From: DASWJZ01 sp964440525
GTDB lineage: Bacteria; Pseudomonadota; Alphaproteobacteria; Rhizobiales; Afifellaceae
Direction of reading: 5' to 3'
Assembly (NCBI GenBank): GCA_964440525.1
Contig: CAYTTC010000005.1
Coordinates: 1-64,000, forward strand
DNA length: 64,000 nucleotides
The notes under the pieces were generated by a model, which made no database searches, was not told where the DNA came from, and saw only the letters and a list, made by a program, of their open reading frames with translations. Position numbers and translations under genes: made by a program. The first letter of the stretch is position 1. Each line of letters begins with the position of its first letter. Below are positions 7,465 through 15,596 of the stretch, piece after piece.

Positions 7465-8400
7465 TCAGTTCTGGCGGATCGCTCGGAGCACCTGCCAGAC
7501 CGGCGCCGACTTCCAGCTGGCGTCGGTGAGCTGCGCGTCCCAGATCGCGACGCCTACACGTCCGGCCTGGGCGCTTCTAAACCAGTTCGTCTGCTGCAGC
7601 GTGGTGTTGCCTTGCCAGGTGGGAAGGTATGACGGGATGCCGATCTGCAATTTCGCGGAGTAGGCGCCGGCCCTCGTCTTCTGAGAGGAATAGCGCTGCC
7701 AGGTCGGCGCATTTCGCCCGAGATCCTCGTAGCCCATCGAGTTGATGCCATCGACGTAAGGGAAAAGAGCGGCCCACCAATTCTGGTTCGGGGCGTTGTA
7801 GATGTAGTGGAAGGAATCGACGGTCACGATCTTGCCCAGCAGATGCACGCGCCGGGCAAGCTCTCTGACGAAGGCGACATAAGCTGGCTTGTCCGCCTCG
7901 AAATCTCCCAAACCTTCGAGATCGGCGTCGATGCCGTCGAGCCCTCGCGCTTGCATTTCGGCGATGAGCGCATTTATGAAATTGGTCCGATTGGTCGCGT
8001 TGAAACCCGCCTTAGCCAACGGCCAATCCCAGCCATACTCGCCATTGTACACGCAGAGCACGACCTTGATGCCGTTGCGGTGTCCCCAGGTCACGAAGGT
8101 CTGGATGTTCGCATTGGTGAATGTGCGATATCTGGTCGACCGCGCCAGTCCGCCGGTCGGCGTCGGCACCCAGAACTGGAGCGCGAGATGCGTCAGCGCG
8201 TTGCGTGGGCCTGCGCCGCTGTAGAGCGATGAGAGTCGAGCCCAGGATTGCGTCATCCCGTAGGGCGGCACCCACGTCATGACCTTGCGGGGCGGGACAG
8301 CCGCGGCGGGTTCGGGACCTCCCGAAGCCTGCTGCGCCCAGACGGGCTGCGTAAGCGCTCCAAGCACGATCGCAAGGACAAACACTAGCCGGAATCGCAT
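7465..8400 (-). CDS. Exported glycoside hydrolase family 18 protein
   Basis: A 311-residue protein starting at ATG 8400, chosen because it begins with a signal peptide (MRFRLVFVLAIVLGALTQPVWAQQ); the frame is open further upstream without one. The GH18 active-site signature DGIDADLE is at residues 155-162, with E162 as catalytic acid. The barrel strands FVTWGHRNGIKVVLCVYNG and INSMGYEDLG are also visible. Members act on chitin or other N-acetylglucosamine polymers, or serve as spore/cell-wall lysins; the substrate is not clear. A tract resembling a linker rich in alanine and proline follows the signal peptide. It stands alone between two regulator-flanked intergenic gaps. Confidence 0.82.
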   Translation of the reverse strand: MRFRLVFVLAIVLGALTQPVWAQQASGGPEPAAAVPPRKVMTWVPPYGMTQSWARLSSLYSGAGPRNALTHLALQFWVPTPTGGLARSTRYRTFTNANIQTFVTWGHRNGIKVVLCVYNGEYGWDWPLAKAGFNATNRTNFINALIAEMQARGLDGIDADLEGLGDFEADKPAYVAFVRELARRVHLLGKIVTVDSFHYIYNAPNQNWWAALFPYVDGINSMGYEDLGRNAPTWQRYSSQKTRAGAYSAKLQIGIPSYLPTWQGNTTLQQTNWFRSAQAGRVGVAIWDAQLTDASWKSAPVWQVLRAIRQN

Positions 8401-8605
8401 GACGCCCCCAAATGCAGGCTGGATTGTTATCAGTGTTTTTTCTTTAGCGCGTAGTTGGCGTGTTCCGATAGACGGCCAGCGCAAAGTTTCTTCCAGGCGC
8501 AACAATATTCCCTGACTAAGGGAAATGGCCATCGTTGTGGGCGCATCAGACCCGACGTTCGTGAGAGCGCGGGGCGCCGGGGACCGAGCGGAGCCCGCCG
8601 TCTCG

Positions 8606-9094
8606 TTAGCCTCGTTGTTTCGCCATCGGCTCGAGCTGCATGTAGCCGAGCGGAAGCGCCGTCGTTTCCTTGATGTGCCCCATGGCGAAGGCGGAAGAGA
8701 CGTTCATGATGTCGATCTTGGAGACGAGCTTCTGATAGAAAACGTCGTAGGCTTCGATGTCGGGAACGACGACCTTCATGAGGTAGTCGACCTGCCCGCT
8801 CATCCGGTAGAACTCCACCACCTCCGGAAACTCGCTGACGATCCTGGAGAAGCGAGTGAGCCAATCCTCATTGTGCTGGTCGGTGGTGATCGACACGAAA
8901 ACGGTCACCTTGGCGTTGACCTTGGCGGTGTCGAGCACCGCCACGCGCGCCTTGATGACGCCCTCCTCCTCCATCTTCTGGATGCGCCGCCAGCAGGGGG
9001 TCGTCGACAGCCCCACGCGGCGGCCGATCTCGGCCACCGGCACCGTGGCGTCTTCCTGCAAAATGGTCAGGATCATGCGATCGAGGCGGTCCAT
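8606..9094 (-). CDS. Lrp/AsnC-family transcriptional regulator
   Basis: A 162-residue regulator with an N-terminal AsnC winged helix (MDRLDRMILTILQEDATVPVAEIGRRVGLSTTPCWRRIQKMEEEGVI) and a C-terminal RAM ligand-binding domain (about residues 70-150). Proteins of this type sense amino acids and form octamers that wrap DNA. The nearest metabolic genes are far away, so the target is unknown. The 300-base gap before its start, shared with the divergent histidine kinase gene, has an AT-rich stretch around 9115-9150 that could hold its own operator. Length and domain order are normal for the family. Confidence 0.92.
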   Translation of the reverse strand: MDRLDRMILTILQEDATVPVAEIGRRVGLSTTPCWRRIQKMEEEGVIKARVAVLDTAKVNAKVTVFVSITTDQHNEDWLTRFSRIVSEFPEVVEFYRMSGQVDYLMKVVVPDIEAYDVFYQKLVSKIDIMNVSSAFAMGHIKETTALPLGYMQLEPMAKQRG

Positions 9095-9395
9095 CAGCGT
9101 CGGCCCAAGAAGACTCAGATTGAAACTATTTTCTGCAACAATTCAGCATTCAACGTCAACGCTCGGCCGTCTTGCCTGATAGCCGGAATGGATTTCTCCG
9201 GTCGTGGAAGCCGCGCACCGGTCGCACTCTGACGATCCTGTTTGGGGGCCGGCTGCCCAGCCTCGCAACTTTCGTCCGACCTGTCCCGCAAACGATCTCT
9301 CCGTTCGAAAATCCTTAACCATCAAGCCTCGCGCAATCTTAACGGCGCCCATGCATTGCCTTGAAAAAGCGAGCTAAAACCCGAACAGGACCCGC
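9095..9395. other. Divergent intergenic region between the Lrp-type and histidine kinase genes
   Basis: No gene is seen. The left part is AT-richer (about 9115-9150) and is the likely promoter and autoregulatory site of the Lrp-type gene. At 9315-9322 there is TTAACCAT, the alphaproteobacterial CtrA half-site, and a second TTAAC at 9339. Their 24-base spacing does not match the full TTAA-N7-TTAA box, so control of the kinase gene by CtrA is only a suggestion. Confidence 0.35.
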
Positions 9396-10955
9396 ATGGT
9401 CGCCGAGACGGAGGCGGTCTCCCACTCCCCTGCAGGAACGGCATCGCACGCCGCACGGCGGCGTCTGATCACGCGCGCGCTCCTGAGGAACCTGCCGGAA
9501 GACAGCGACCCGCGCCGTAACCTTTTCCACTTCGAGCAGGAGATGGCGGAGCAATTCGCCAAGAACCGCCTCTCCTCCTACGCGGTCATCCCAGTGCTTG
9601 TGATCAGCATGGGCGTGGCGATCGGCATCCTTGGCAATCCGATCATGGCCGTCGGGTGGGTTACGGTCATGCTTGCCGTGCACGTCTATGCGATGAGCGC
9701 TTCGCGTCGTTTTCTCAACGAGGGGCTCGCCAATGCGAGCCTCTATCTTTGGAAGCGCCGCTTCGTGCATCGCGACCTCGCCTATGGGCTCGCCTGGGCC
9801 GTATTTCCGCTCTTGATCCCGCCAAGCCTCGACGCGGAAATGGCCGGGGGCATTTCTGTCATCCGGCTTGCCGCCGTCATCGTGGTGCTTTCGGTCGGTG
9901 CGCTTCTTTCCTCGCCGATCCCGGCAGCGGCGGTCGCGAGCACGGTGCCGATCGCGCTCTGCATGGCCGCCGTCCATATCGTCGAGCCGACCTTCCTCAA
10001 CGTCACTATCGCGCTCTCCACGCTGACGGCGGAAATCCTCTTCCTCTATCTGACCAGCCACCTCTACGAACAAAATGCGCGGAGCCTCGCCTACCGCGCC
10101 GAAAAGGATGCGATCTTCGGTGAGCTCGAACAGGCGAAGGCCGTGTCGGACGAAGCGCGGCGCCGCGCCGAAGCGGCCAATATGGCGAAGTCGCAATTCC
10201 TGGCGACCATGAGCCACGAGCTCAGAACGCCGCTCAACGCCATCCTCGGCTTTTCCGATTTGATGCGCGGCGAGATGCTGGGGCCGATCGGCAACGAGGC
10301 CTACAAGACCTATCTCGACGACATCCATTCGAGCGGGCAGCATCTCCTCAGGATCATCAACGACATTCTCGACCTTTCCCGTATCGAGGCCGGAAAGCGC
10401 GTGCTGCGCGAAGAGCTGACCTCGCTCACGGAAGTCGCGCGCGAGGCCTGCTCGCTCTTGCATCTCAAGGCTCGGCAGAAGGAGATCGCCGTCGGCGAGG
10501 TTTTCGAGGAGAACCTGCCGAAGATCGTCATTGACGAGCAGGCGATGCGCCAGGTCGTCCTCAACCTCGTTTCGAATGCGCTGAAGTTCACGCCGGAGGG
10601 CGGCGAGGTGACAGTCAAGGTCGGGCGCACGCAGTCCGGCGGCCAATATGTCTCGGTGCGCGACAACGGACCGGGCATCCCCGAGGAGGAGATTCCGATC
10701 GTGCTCTCGGCCTTCGGCCAGGGCGCGATCTCGATCAAGACCGCCGAACAGGGAACCGGCCTAGGCGTTCCGATCGTGCAGGCGCTGATCCACCTGCACG
10801 GCGGCAACTTCACGCTCCGGAGCAAGGTCGGCGTCGGCACCGAGGCGATCGCCACGCTGCCGTCAAAGCGCGTCGTCTCCGCCTTCACGCGGGCCGTCAG
10901 GCCACGCCCGCCGGCGGAACTGCGCAAGGCCGTGTCGCTCAGGAGGGCGGGCTAG
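9396..10955 (+). CDS. Membrane sensor histidine kinase, PdhS/DivJ-like catalytic half
   Basis: A 519-residue kinase. Residues 60-225 hold about five or six membrane spans with short loops and no large periplasmic sensor. A short coiled coil (about 228-265) leads to the HisKA domain, with phosphoacceptor H274 in FLATMSHELRTPLNAILGFSDLM. The ATPase domain has the N box around N394 (VLNLVSNALKFTP), DNGPGIP at 423-429 and a GTGLG lid. The close match of the HisKA region to alphaproteobacterial cell-cycle kinases (PleC, DivJ, PdhS) suggests, but does not prove, a role in the DivK-CtrA pathway. No response regulator gene is next to it, so it is an orphan kinase. Confidence 0.9.
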   Translation: MVAETEAVSHSPAGTASHAARRRLITRALLRNLPEDSDPRRNLFHFEQEMAEQFAKNRLSSYAVIPVLVISMGVAIGILGNPIMAVGWVTVMLAVHVYAMSASRRFLNEGLANASLYLWKRRFVHRDLAYGLAWAVFPLLIPPSLDAEMAGGISVIRLAAVIVVLSVGALLSSPIPAAAVASTVPIALCMAAVHIVEPTFLNVTIALSTLTAEILFLYLTSHLYEQNARSLAYRAEKDAIFGELEQAKAVSDEARRRAEAANMAKSQFLATMSHELRTPLNAILGFSDLMRGEMLGPIGNEAYKTYLDDIHSSGQHLLRIINDILDLSRIEAGKRVLREELTSLTEVAREACSLLHLKARQKEIAVGEVFEENLPKIVIDEQAMRQVVLNLVSNALKFTPEGGEVTVKVGRTQSGGQYVSVRDNGPGIPEEEIPIVLSAFGQGAISIKTAEQGTGLGVPIVQALIHLHGGNFTLRSKVGVGTEAIATLPSKRVVSAFTRAVRPRPPAELRKAVSLRRAG

Positions 10956-11001
10956 CGGCGGAACCCTACCCGCGGCCTATGATCGCGACCGGGACGTCGG
11001 A

Positions 11002-12495
11002 CTATGACGGACCGTTTTGCCCGAGCGTCAAAGATTCCTGCTCGTCCGGAACGAGCTCGATTTCCCATGCGGGTGGTTGCAGCCGGGAGGGCGGGATGCG
11101 CCGCTCCTTGAGCGCTGAAAAAAGCTCGGTGGGATTGCCTGGAAACGTCACCAGCCGGCTCTTGCCGTCGATCTGGGTCTCCGCCACGCCTAGTTCATAC
11201 ATTCCGAGCGCGCTGAGGAGCGGATCGCGCCGCCGCAAGATGAGGTGCTCCACGAACGCACGCGCCTCAAGGATAGCGTAGAGCTGCGGCGTAGAAGTGG
11301 CATAGAAATCGTCCAGAAAGCTCGCATTTTGTTCGACATGGAAGAGGTAGCGGACGGTCAGCGGTAGACTCCGCGCCAGCATAGAGCCGCGGAAGCTTGC
11401 GACCAGCGTCTGATAAAGCGCAAGGGCCGGATCGTCGAACAACATGCGCTCGGCCTCGTGGCCGCTATCTCGTCCGGAAACGTTGAGGGTCAAATTCCGC
11501 TCCCAGGCTAAGAGATCGCTCTCGGCATCGCACGATCCGCCGACCGTCATGCCCGTGGCCAGCCCAACATGTTCTGGCTCTGGCGTTCGCCCCGGAACGC
11601 CGTCGCCTCGCGCGTGCCCGATATTGTGCCAAACGCTCCGGACGTCATCTAGCATGCGCAGGAGCTGGGTCTCTCCGAGGCTATCGAGGTAGGTGGGATA
11701 GATCTCGAAGATGATGGCTTCGACATTTGGGAGTCCGGTGACGAGGCTTCGCGCGCTTCTTAGCAGGTCCATCGGCATCGCACCCGAGTGCGCGTCGAGC
11801 CAATAGCCGTCGTGCTCCATTCCTCCCGCCAGATGGATCTCGCGGACACGATCGGCCGGAAGATGAGAAACGAAGGCTTCAAGCGAGCCGCGGCCGTTCC
11901 GTTCATTGCAATAGGCATTATGAAGGTCGAGCAGGATGCCGCAATCAGCGGTTCTGCTCACGTCTGCCATGAATGCGGCATCGTCCAATTCTGCGGGCGT
12001 TGGACGCAGGTAGTTCACCCCCACTTCCAGAAGCACGGGGCGGCCGACGAGTTCGGTGAACAGCACGGCGTTCCGCGCGGCGACGGCGACGCCGGCGGGG
12101 GTCTGCCGCGGCGGCAGTAAGAAGCCGGCCTGCTCGTGTTCGGTGCCGGCGATGCTCAGGTGCTCGCTGACCCAGGGGGCGTGCCATCGCTCCGCCAGGT
12201 CCCGCAGAAGCCCGCCTTGCGCCTCTGACGGTTTGCGAGTGCCTCCAAGCGGACATCCGACGCTATGGATCAAACGCCGGTGCGGATGCCGCTCGATCAG
12301 CCTTTCGACCTCGACGATCGGCCGGAACGGACCGTCGATCGGATGGTCTGCGAGCCAATAGGTCTGTGGCTCGACCTCTATGACATCGACGGCTTCCGGG
12401 CGGCGCTCGAGGAAATCGTCGAGCGCCGGTGAATAGATGATGCCTATCCCAAGCCTTGCTGCACGCTCGCCGTCATTGCCCGGTCGAGAATTCAC
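11002..12495 (-). CDS. DUF692/MNIO-family multinuclear iron oxidase fused to a C-terminal partner-like domain
   Basis: The GTG at 12495 is chosen: it has AGGCGGG seven bases upstream and overlaps the end of the preceding gene by 23 bases; product 497 residues. Residues 1-330 are an MNIO TIM barrel with the family's metal-binding pattern: H77 (IHSVGCPLGG), H112 (WVSEHL), E157, D190/N193 (LLDLHNAY), H221 (EIHLAGG), D234/H236 (DAHSG), E264 (IFEIYP). These enzymes use two or three irons and oxygen to rework cysteine or other side chains in ribosomal peptides (methanobactin, 3-thiaglutamate, bufferins). Residues about 350-480 resemble the separate helical partner protein that usually delivers the substrate (HvfC/DUF2063-like), here apparently fused; this part is inference. 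The upstream gene is the likely substrate. Confidence 0.85.
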   Translation of the reverse strand: MNSRPGNDGERAARLGIGIIYSPALDDFLERRPEAVDVIEVEPQTYWLADHPIDGPFRPIVEVERLIERHPHRRLIHSVGCPLGGTRKPSEAQGGLLRDLAERWHAPWVSEHLSIAGTEHEQAGFLLPPRQTPAGVAVAARNAVLFTELVGRPVLLEVGVNYLRPTPAELDDAAFMADVSRTADCGILLDLHNAYCNERNGRGSLEAFVSHLPADRVREIHLAGGMEHDGYWLDAHSGAMPMDLLRSARSLVTGLPNVEAIIFEIYPTYLDSLGETQLLRMLDDVRSVWHNIGHARGDGVPGRTPEPEHVGLATGMTVGGSCDAESDLLAWERNLTLNVSGRDSGHEAERMLFDDPALALYQTLVASFRGSMLARSLPLTVRYLFHVEQNASFLDDFYATSTPQLYAILEARAFVEHLILRRRDPLLSALGMYELGVAETQIDGKSRLVTFPGNPTELFSALKERRIPPSRLQPPAWEIELVPDEQESLTLGQNGPS

Positions 12496-12892
12496 GGAGT
12501 TTTCCCGCCTTGTCGGCGACAACGTCAAAGCTGTGGCGCAGATGAAGGTCGAATCCGGAGCAGCACGCACGGCAACCCAGTCGATCCGCCAGCTGGTCGA
12601 TGCCTTTGAAAACGCTCTTAATGTCCGATCCGGCCTCGCTGGACAGCGCCAAGCTTACGGAGCCCCCGGCGCTCCTCCGTGCTATCGCGACCGGGGCCTG
12701 CGAGATGCGCTTGCTGTCGAAGATGAAATCTCGCTCAAGGTTGAGCCAGATATCGAAGCCCGAGCAGCACGCGGGGCAGCCAAGCCGTCCCAGCGCCTGC
12801 TCCACAACTCCCTTGACCTTGTCGAGGTTGCCAGCAACGGAAACCGGGACCGTAACTCGGATCGACTTCGCTGATTCAGTGAATTCGTGCAT
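12473..12892 (-). CDS. Candidate MNIO substrate: duplicated protein with two CxxCCSGFD motifs
   Basis: A 139-residue product from ATG 12892, which has GGAGGG five bases upstream. It consists of two similar units: each has a beta-like stretch (IRVTVPVSV; SVSLALSSE), a helix (LDKVKGVVEQALGRLG; IKSVFKGIDQLADRLG) and the motif C-x-A-C-C-S-G-F-D (residues 39-47 and 107-115), followed by an aromatic/charged strand. The only cysteines are these six. No signal peptide or membrane span. It is the first gene of a two-gene operon with an overlapping MNIO gene, the classic arrangement of precursor and modifying enzyme. The alternative is a small folded metal-binding protein. The frame stays open upstream to 13114, but the predicted promoter lies inside that extension, so it is not used. 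Confidence 0.78.
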   Translation of the reverse strand: MHEFTESAKSIRVTVPVSVAGNLDKVKGVVEQALGRLGCPACCSGFDIWLNLERDFIFDSKRISQAPVAIARRSAGGSVSLALSSEAGSDIKSVFKGIDQLADRLGCRACCSGFDLHLRHSFDVVADKAGKLREFSTGQ

Positions 12893-12937
12893 CGAACCCT
12901 CCGCGTTGCTCCAATCCTCCGAACATTCGCGCAACCA

Positions 12938-12966
12938 GTAATAGTGCGTTTTTCTCATATATGCAA
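12938..12966 (-). promoter_or_regulatory. Candidate sigma-70-like promoter of the MNIO operon
   Basis: On the minus strand, TTGCAT (12966-12961) and TATTAC (12943-12938) are separated by exactly 17 bases. They match three of six and four of six consensus positions. Transcription would begin near 12931 and give a leader of about 39 bases before the ATG at 12892. Confidence 0.4.
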
Positions 12967-13007
12967 CCGCGACCCCGGCGTCCCGATAACCGCGAGGAAG
13001 AGCCCAC

Positions 13008-14030
13008 CTAACCCTTTCCCGCGACCCCAGCCTGCTCGAACGTCGCCATGCCGTTGTGGGCCGCGAGCGCGGCCTTGACGATGCCGGCGGCGAGCGCCGC
13101 GCCCGTCCCCTCACCGAGCCGCAACTTAAGATCGAGAAGCGGAACTTTTGCCATGCGCTTCAACACCGCCGCATGCGCGGCCTCGGCGGAGGAATGGGCG
13201 AAGAGGCAATGGTCGATCGCGCCCGGATCGATCGCGTGGAGGATCGCCGCGGCGGCGGTCGTCACGAAGCCGTCGACGATGACCGGCACGCGCTCCATCC
13301 GCGCGGCGACGATGGCTCCGACCATCGCCGCGATCTCGCGCCCGCCGAGCCGCCGCAGCACTTCGAGCGGCTCGCAGCCAGCGCCGATCCGCGCGACGGC
13401 AGCCGCGACGGCCTCCGCCTTGCGCTTCAGGCCCTCGTCGTCGACGCCGGTGCCGCGGCCGACCCAATCCTCAGCCGCATCGCCGTAGAGCGCGTAAAAA
13501 ATCGCCGCCGCGACCGTCGTGTTGGCGATCCCCATCTCGCCGAGGCAGAGGAGATCGATGCCGCCCGCGACCGCCTCCATGCCGTAGGCGATCGTCGCGG
13601 CGCAGGATTTTTCATCGAAGGCGTCCTCCACCACGATGTCGGGCGTCGGCCGGTCGAGGGCGAGCTCGAAGACCTTCAGGCCGAGACCATAGGCATTGCA
13701 GATCTGGTTGATCGCCGCGCCGCCGGCAGCGAAATTTGCGACCATCTGGGCCGTTACCGATTGCGGAAAGGCCGACACGCCGTGATCGGCGATGCCGTGG
13801 TTGGCGGCAAAGACCGCGACGAGCGGCCGCGTCACAACCGGCTTCGCGCGGCCTTGCCACGCCGCCATCCATGCCGCGATTTCCTCGAGCCGCCCCAGGC
13901 TTCCCGCGGGTTTCGTCAGCATCGCATCGCGCGCCATGACGGCATGGCGGGCGGCCTCGTCGGGACCGGGAAGGTCGGCTAGAAGGCGCCGGATATCGTC
14001 GAAGGGCAGGCCGGTGGTGGCAGCAATCAT
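13008..14030 (-). CDS. cobT: Nicotinate-nucleotide:dimethylbenzimidazole phosphoribosyltransferase
   Basis: The 340-residue enzyme makes alpha-ribazole phosphate from 5,6-dimethylbenzimidazole and nicotinate mononucleotide, for the lower ligand of cobalamin. Diagnostic segments are TKPAGSLGRLEE near residue 40, VFAANHGIADHGVSAFP, GGAAINQI and the C-terminal LRLGEGTGAALA with its catalytic glutamate. Length is normal. It is divergent from cobS across a 122-base gap; no cobalamin riboswitch fold could be recognised there, and the gap is too short for a full one plus two promoters. The MNIO operon lies downstream on the same strand, 115 bases after its stop, and seems to have its own promoter. 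Confidence 0.95.
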   Translation of the reverse strand: MIAATTGLPFDDIRRLLADLPGPDEAARHAVMARDAMLTKPAGSLGRLEEIAAWMAAWQGRAKPVVTRPLVAVFAANHGIADHGVSAFPQSVTAQMVANFAAGGAAINQICNAYGLGLKVFELALDRPTPDIVVEDAFDEKSCAATIAYGMEAVAGGIDLLCLGEMGIANTTVAAAIFYALYGDAAEDWVGRGTGVDDEGLKRKAEAVAAAVARIGAGCEPLEVLRRLGGREIAAMVGAIVAARMERVPVIVDGFVTTAAAAILHAIDPGAIDHCLFAHSSAEAAHAAVLKRMAKVPLLDLKLRLGEGTGAALAAGIVKAALAAHNGMATFEQAGVAGKG

Positions 14031-14152
14031 ACGGCGCTCGCTTTGTCAGGATTTGCGGTCGGTTCACTAGGTGGGTCTGCGGGTCTATAGGTTGTCGGCC
14101 GTGGACGCGATGTTTCCCGCGCGGCGTCTCCCGGTCAGAAGACGGAGTTTTG

Positions 14153-14944
14153 ATGGCCGATTTCACCGACCGCCTTCGTCGCCTCCCCGAGGATGCGCTT
14201 GCGGCGCTCGCCTTTTTCTCGCGCGTGCCGGTGCGCACCCCGCCCGGCGCCTTCGATCTTCGCCAGAGCGCCGGAGGCTGGCCGCTCGCCGGCCTTCTCC
14301 TTGCAGTCGGACCGGCCTTCATCGTCGTGATCGGCGCCTGGCTCGGTCTCCCGGCGCTGGTCACGGCCTTCCTCGCCATCGCCGCAGGCATTGCCATGAC
14401 CGGCGCGCTCCACGAGGACGGGCTCGCCGATACTTTTGACGGTCTTGCCGGCGGGCGGAGCGCGGAAGTGCGACTTGCGATCATGCGCGACAGCAGCCTT
14501 GGCACATATGGCGCGCTGGCGCTCGTTCTGGCGCTCGCCGTCAAGGGCTCGGCGCTCGCTGCCCTCGTTTCTCATCCATCACGCGCCGTGCTGGCGCTGC
14601 TTGGGGTAGCAATCGTCTCGCGGGCTTTGGCGCTTTGGCATTGGAGCGCGACATCGCCGGCGCGGCGCGAAGGCATGGCTTTTGCGGCGGGCCAGCCGGA
14701 CAGCGCAGCGCTGCAAATCGGGCTGCTGTCGGGTCTCGTCGCGGCCATCGTGCTTCTAATCGCATTCGGCTTTGCAGCACTTCTGGGACTCGCCCTGGCG
14801 GCGCTCGCGATCGGGTTCTTCTCGCCGCTGACCAACCGGCGGATCGGCGGGCACACCGGCGACACGATCGGCGCCGCTCAGCAGATCGCCGAGACTTTGC
14901 TTTTTGCGGGACTATCGTCGGTTTCGACTACCATCCTCGTCTGA
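14153..14944 (+). CDS. cobS: Adenosylcobinamide-GDP ribazoletransferase (cobalamin synthase)
   Basis: An integral membrane enzyme of 263 residues that joins adenosylcobinamide-GDP to alpha-ribazole (phosphate) in the last steps of vitamin B12 assembly. The acidic signature HEDGLADTFDGLAGG sits after the second hydrophobic segment, and LAIMRDSSLGTYGALAL follows; both are family hallmarks. Several more hydrophobic helices and the C-terminal GGHTGDTIGAAQQIAE motif are present. ATG at 14153 follows GACGGAG; the TTG three bases earlier is not preferred. It pairs functionally with the divergent cobT. The cobU/cobP kinase is not in the window. Confidence 0.95.
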   Translation: MADFTDRLRRLPEDALAALAFFSRVPVRTPPGAFDLRQSAGGWPLAGLLLAVGPAFIVVIGAWLGLPALVTAFLAIAAGIAMTGALHEDGLADTFDGLAGGRSAEVRLAIMRDSSLGTYGALALVLALAVKGSALAALVSHPSRAVLALLGVAIVSRALALWHWSATSPARREGMAFAAGQPDSAALQIGLLSGLVAAIVLLIAFGFAALLGLALAALAIGFFSPLTNRRIGGHTGDTIGAAQQIAETLLFAGLSSVSTTILV

Positions 14945-14963
14945 TCGATCCCACATTTCGTCC

Positions 14964-15587
14964 ATGTTCGGACTCAACGACGACCAATCGGTGCGCCTCG
15001 TCTATCTCGGCGTGCTTCTCGTCATTCTCGTGGGCAGCATCGGCTTTGGCCGGAGCCGCGCCGGGTCAAAATTCCGCCATCTGGGAATCTGGGTGCTGAT
15101 CGCCGCGGCACTCGTCGTGGTCTATGCCTATCGCGCGCCGATGCTTCGCCTCGCCGCGCCCGTCATACAGGAGCTTGCCCCAAGCCGCGTCGTGGAAGTA
15201 TCGGGCCCAGCCGGCGCATCCGAGCTTGTCATCACGCGCGCGCTTGACGGGCACTTCAGTGTCGATGCCGAGGCGAACGGCGTCGCCGTGCGCTTCCTCG
15301 TCGATACCGGCGCGAGCACTACGGTGCTCACCATGGCGGACGCCGAGCGCGCCGGAATCGATGTCGCGGCGCTCGCCTTCAATCGGCCGGTGCAGACGGC
15401 AAACGGTGTCGCCTTCTACGCCGGCACTTCGCTCGACAGCCTGGCGATCGGCCCCTACCGCCTCGCCTCGGTGCCGGTCGGCGTGATGCCAGAGCAGGCG
15501 ATGGACACAAGCCTCCTCGGCATGAGCACCATCAACCGCTTTTCCAGCTGGCGCATCGAGGGCGACAAGATGGTGCTTGTGCCATAG
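14964..15587 (+). CDS. Membrane-anchored retropepsin-like aspartic protease (TIGR02281 type)
   Basis: A 207-residue protein with two N-terminal membrane helices (about residues 12-29 and 40-57) and a periplasmic single-domain retropepsin. The catalytic DTGAS motif is at 114-118, in FLVDTGASTTVLTMADAERAGID, and the second hallmark, LLGMSTINRFSSWRIEGD, is near the C-terminus. Such proteases are active only as dimers, like the Rickettsia/Caulobacter PerP-type enzymes. ATG at 14964 lies 19 bases after the cobS stop, so it is probably co-transcribed with cobS although no functional link is known. The substrate is unknown. Confidence 0.88.
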   Translation: MFGLNDDQSVRLVYLGVLLVILVGSIGFGRSRAGSKFRHLGIWVLIAAALVVVYAYRAPMLRLAAPVIQELAPSRVVEVSGPAGASELVITRALDGHFSVDAEANGVAVRFLVDTGASTTVLTMADAERAGIDVAALAFNRPVQTANGVAFYAGTSLDSLAIGPYRLASVPVGVMPEQAMDTSLLGMSTINRFSSWRIEGDKMVLVP

Positions 15588-15596
15588 CGCTCGCTC

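Noticed and set aside
14031..14152. Possible cobalamin riboswitch between cobT and cobS
   Set aside because: The gap is only 122 bases for two divergent promoters, and no B12-box-like sequence was recognised on either strand.
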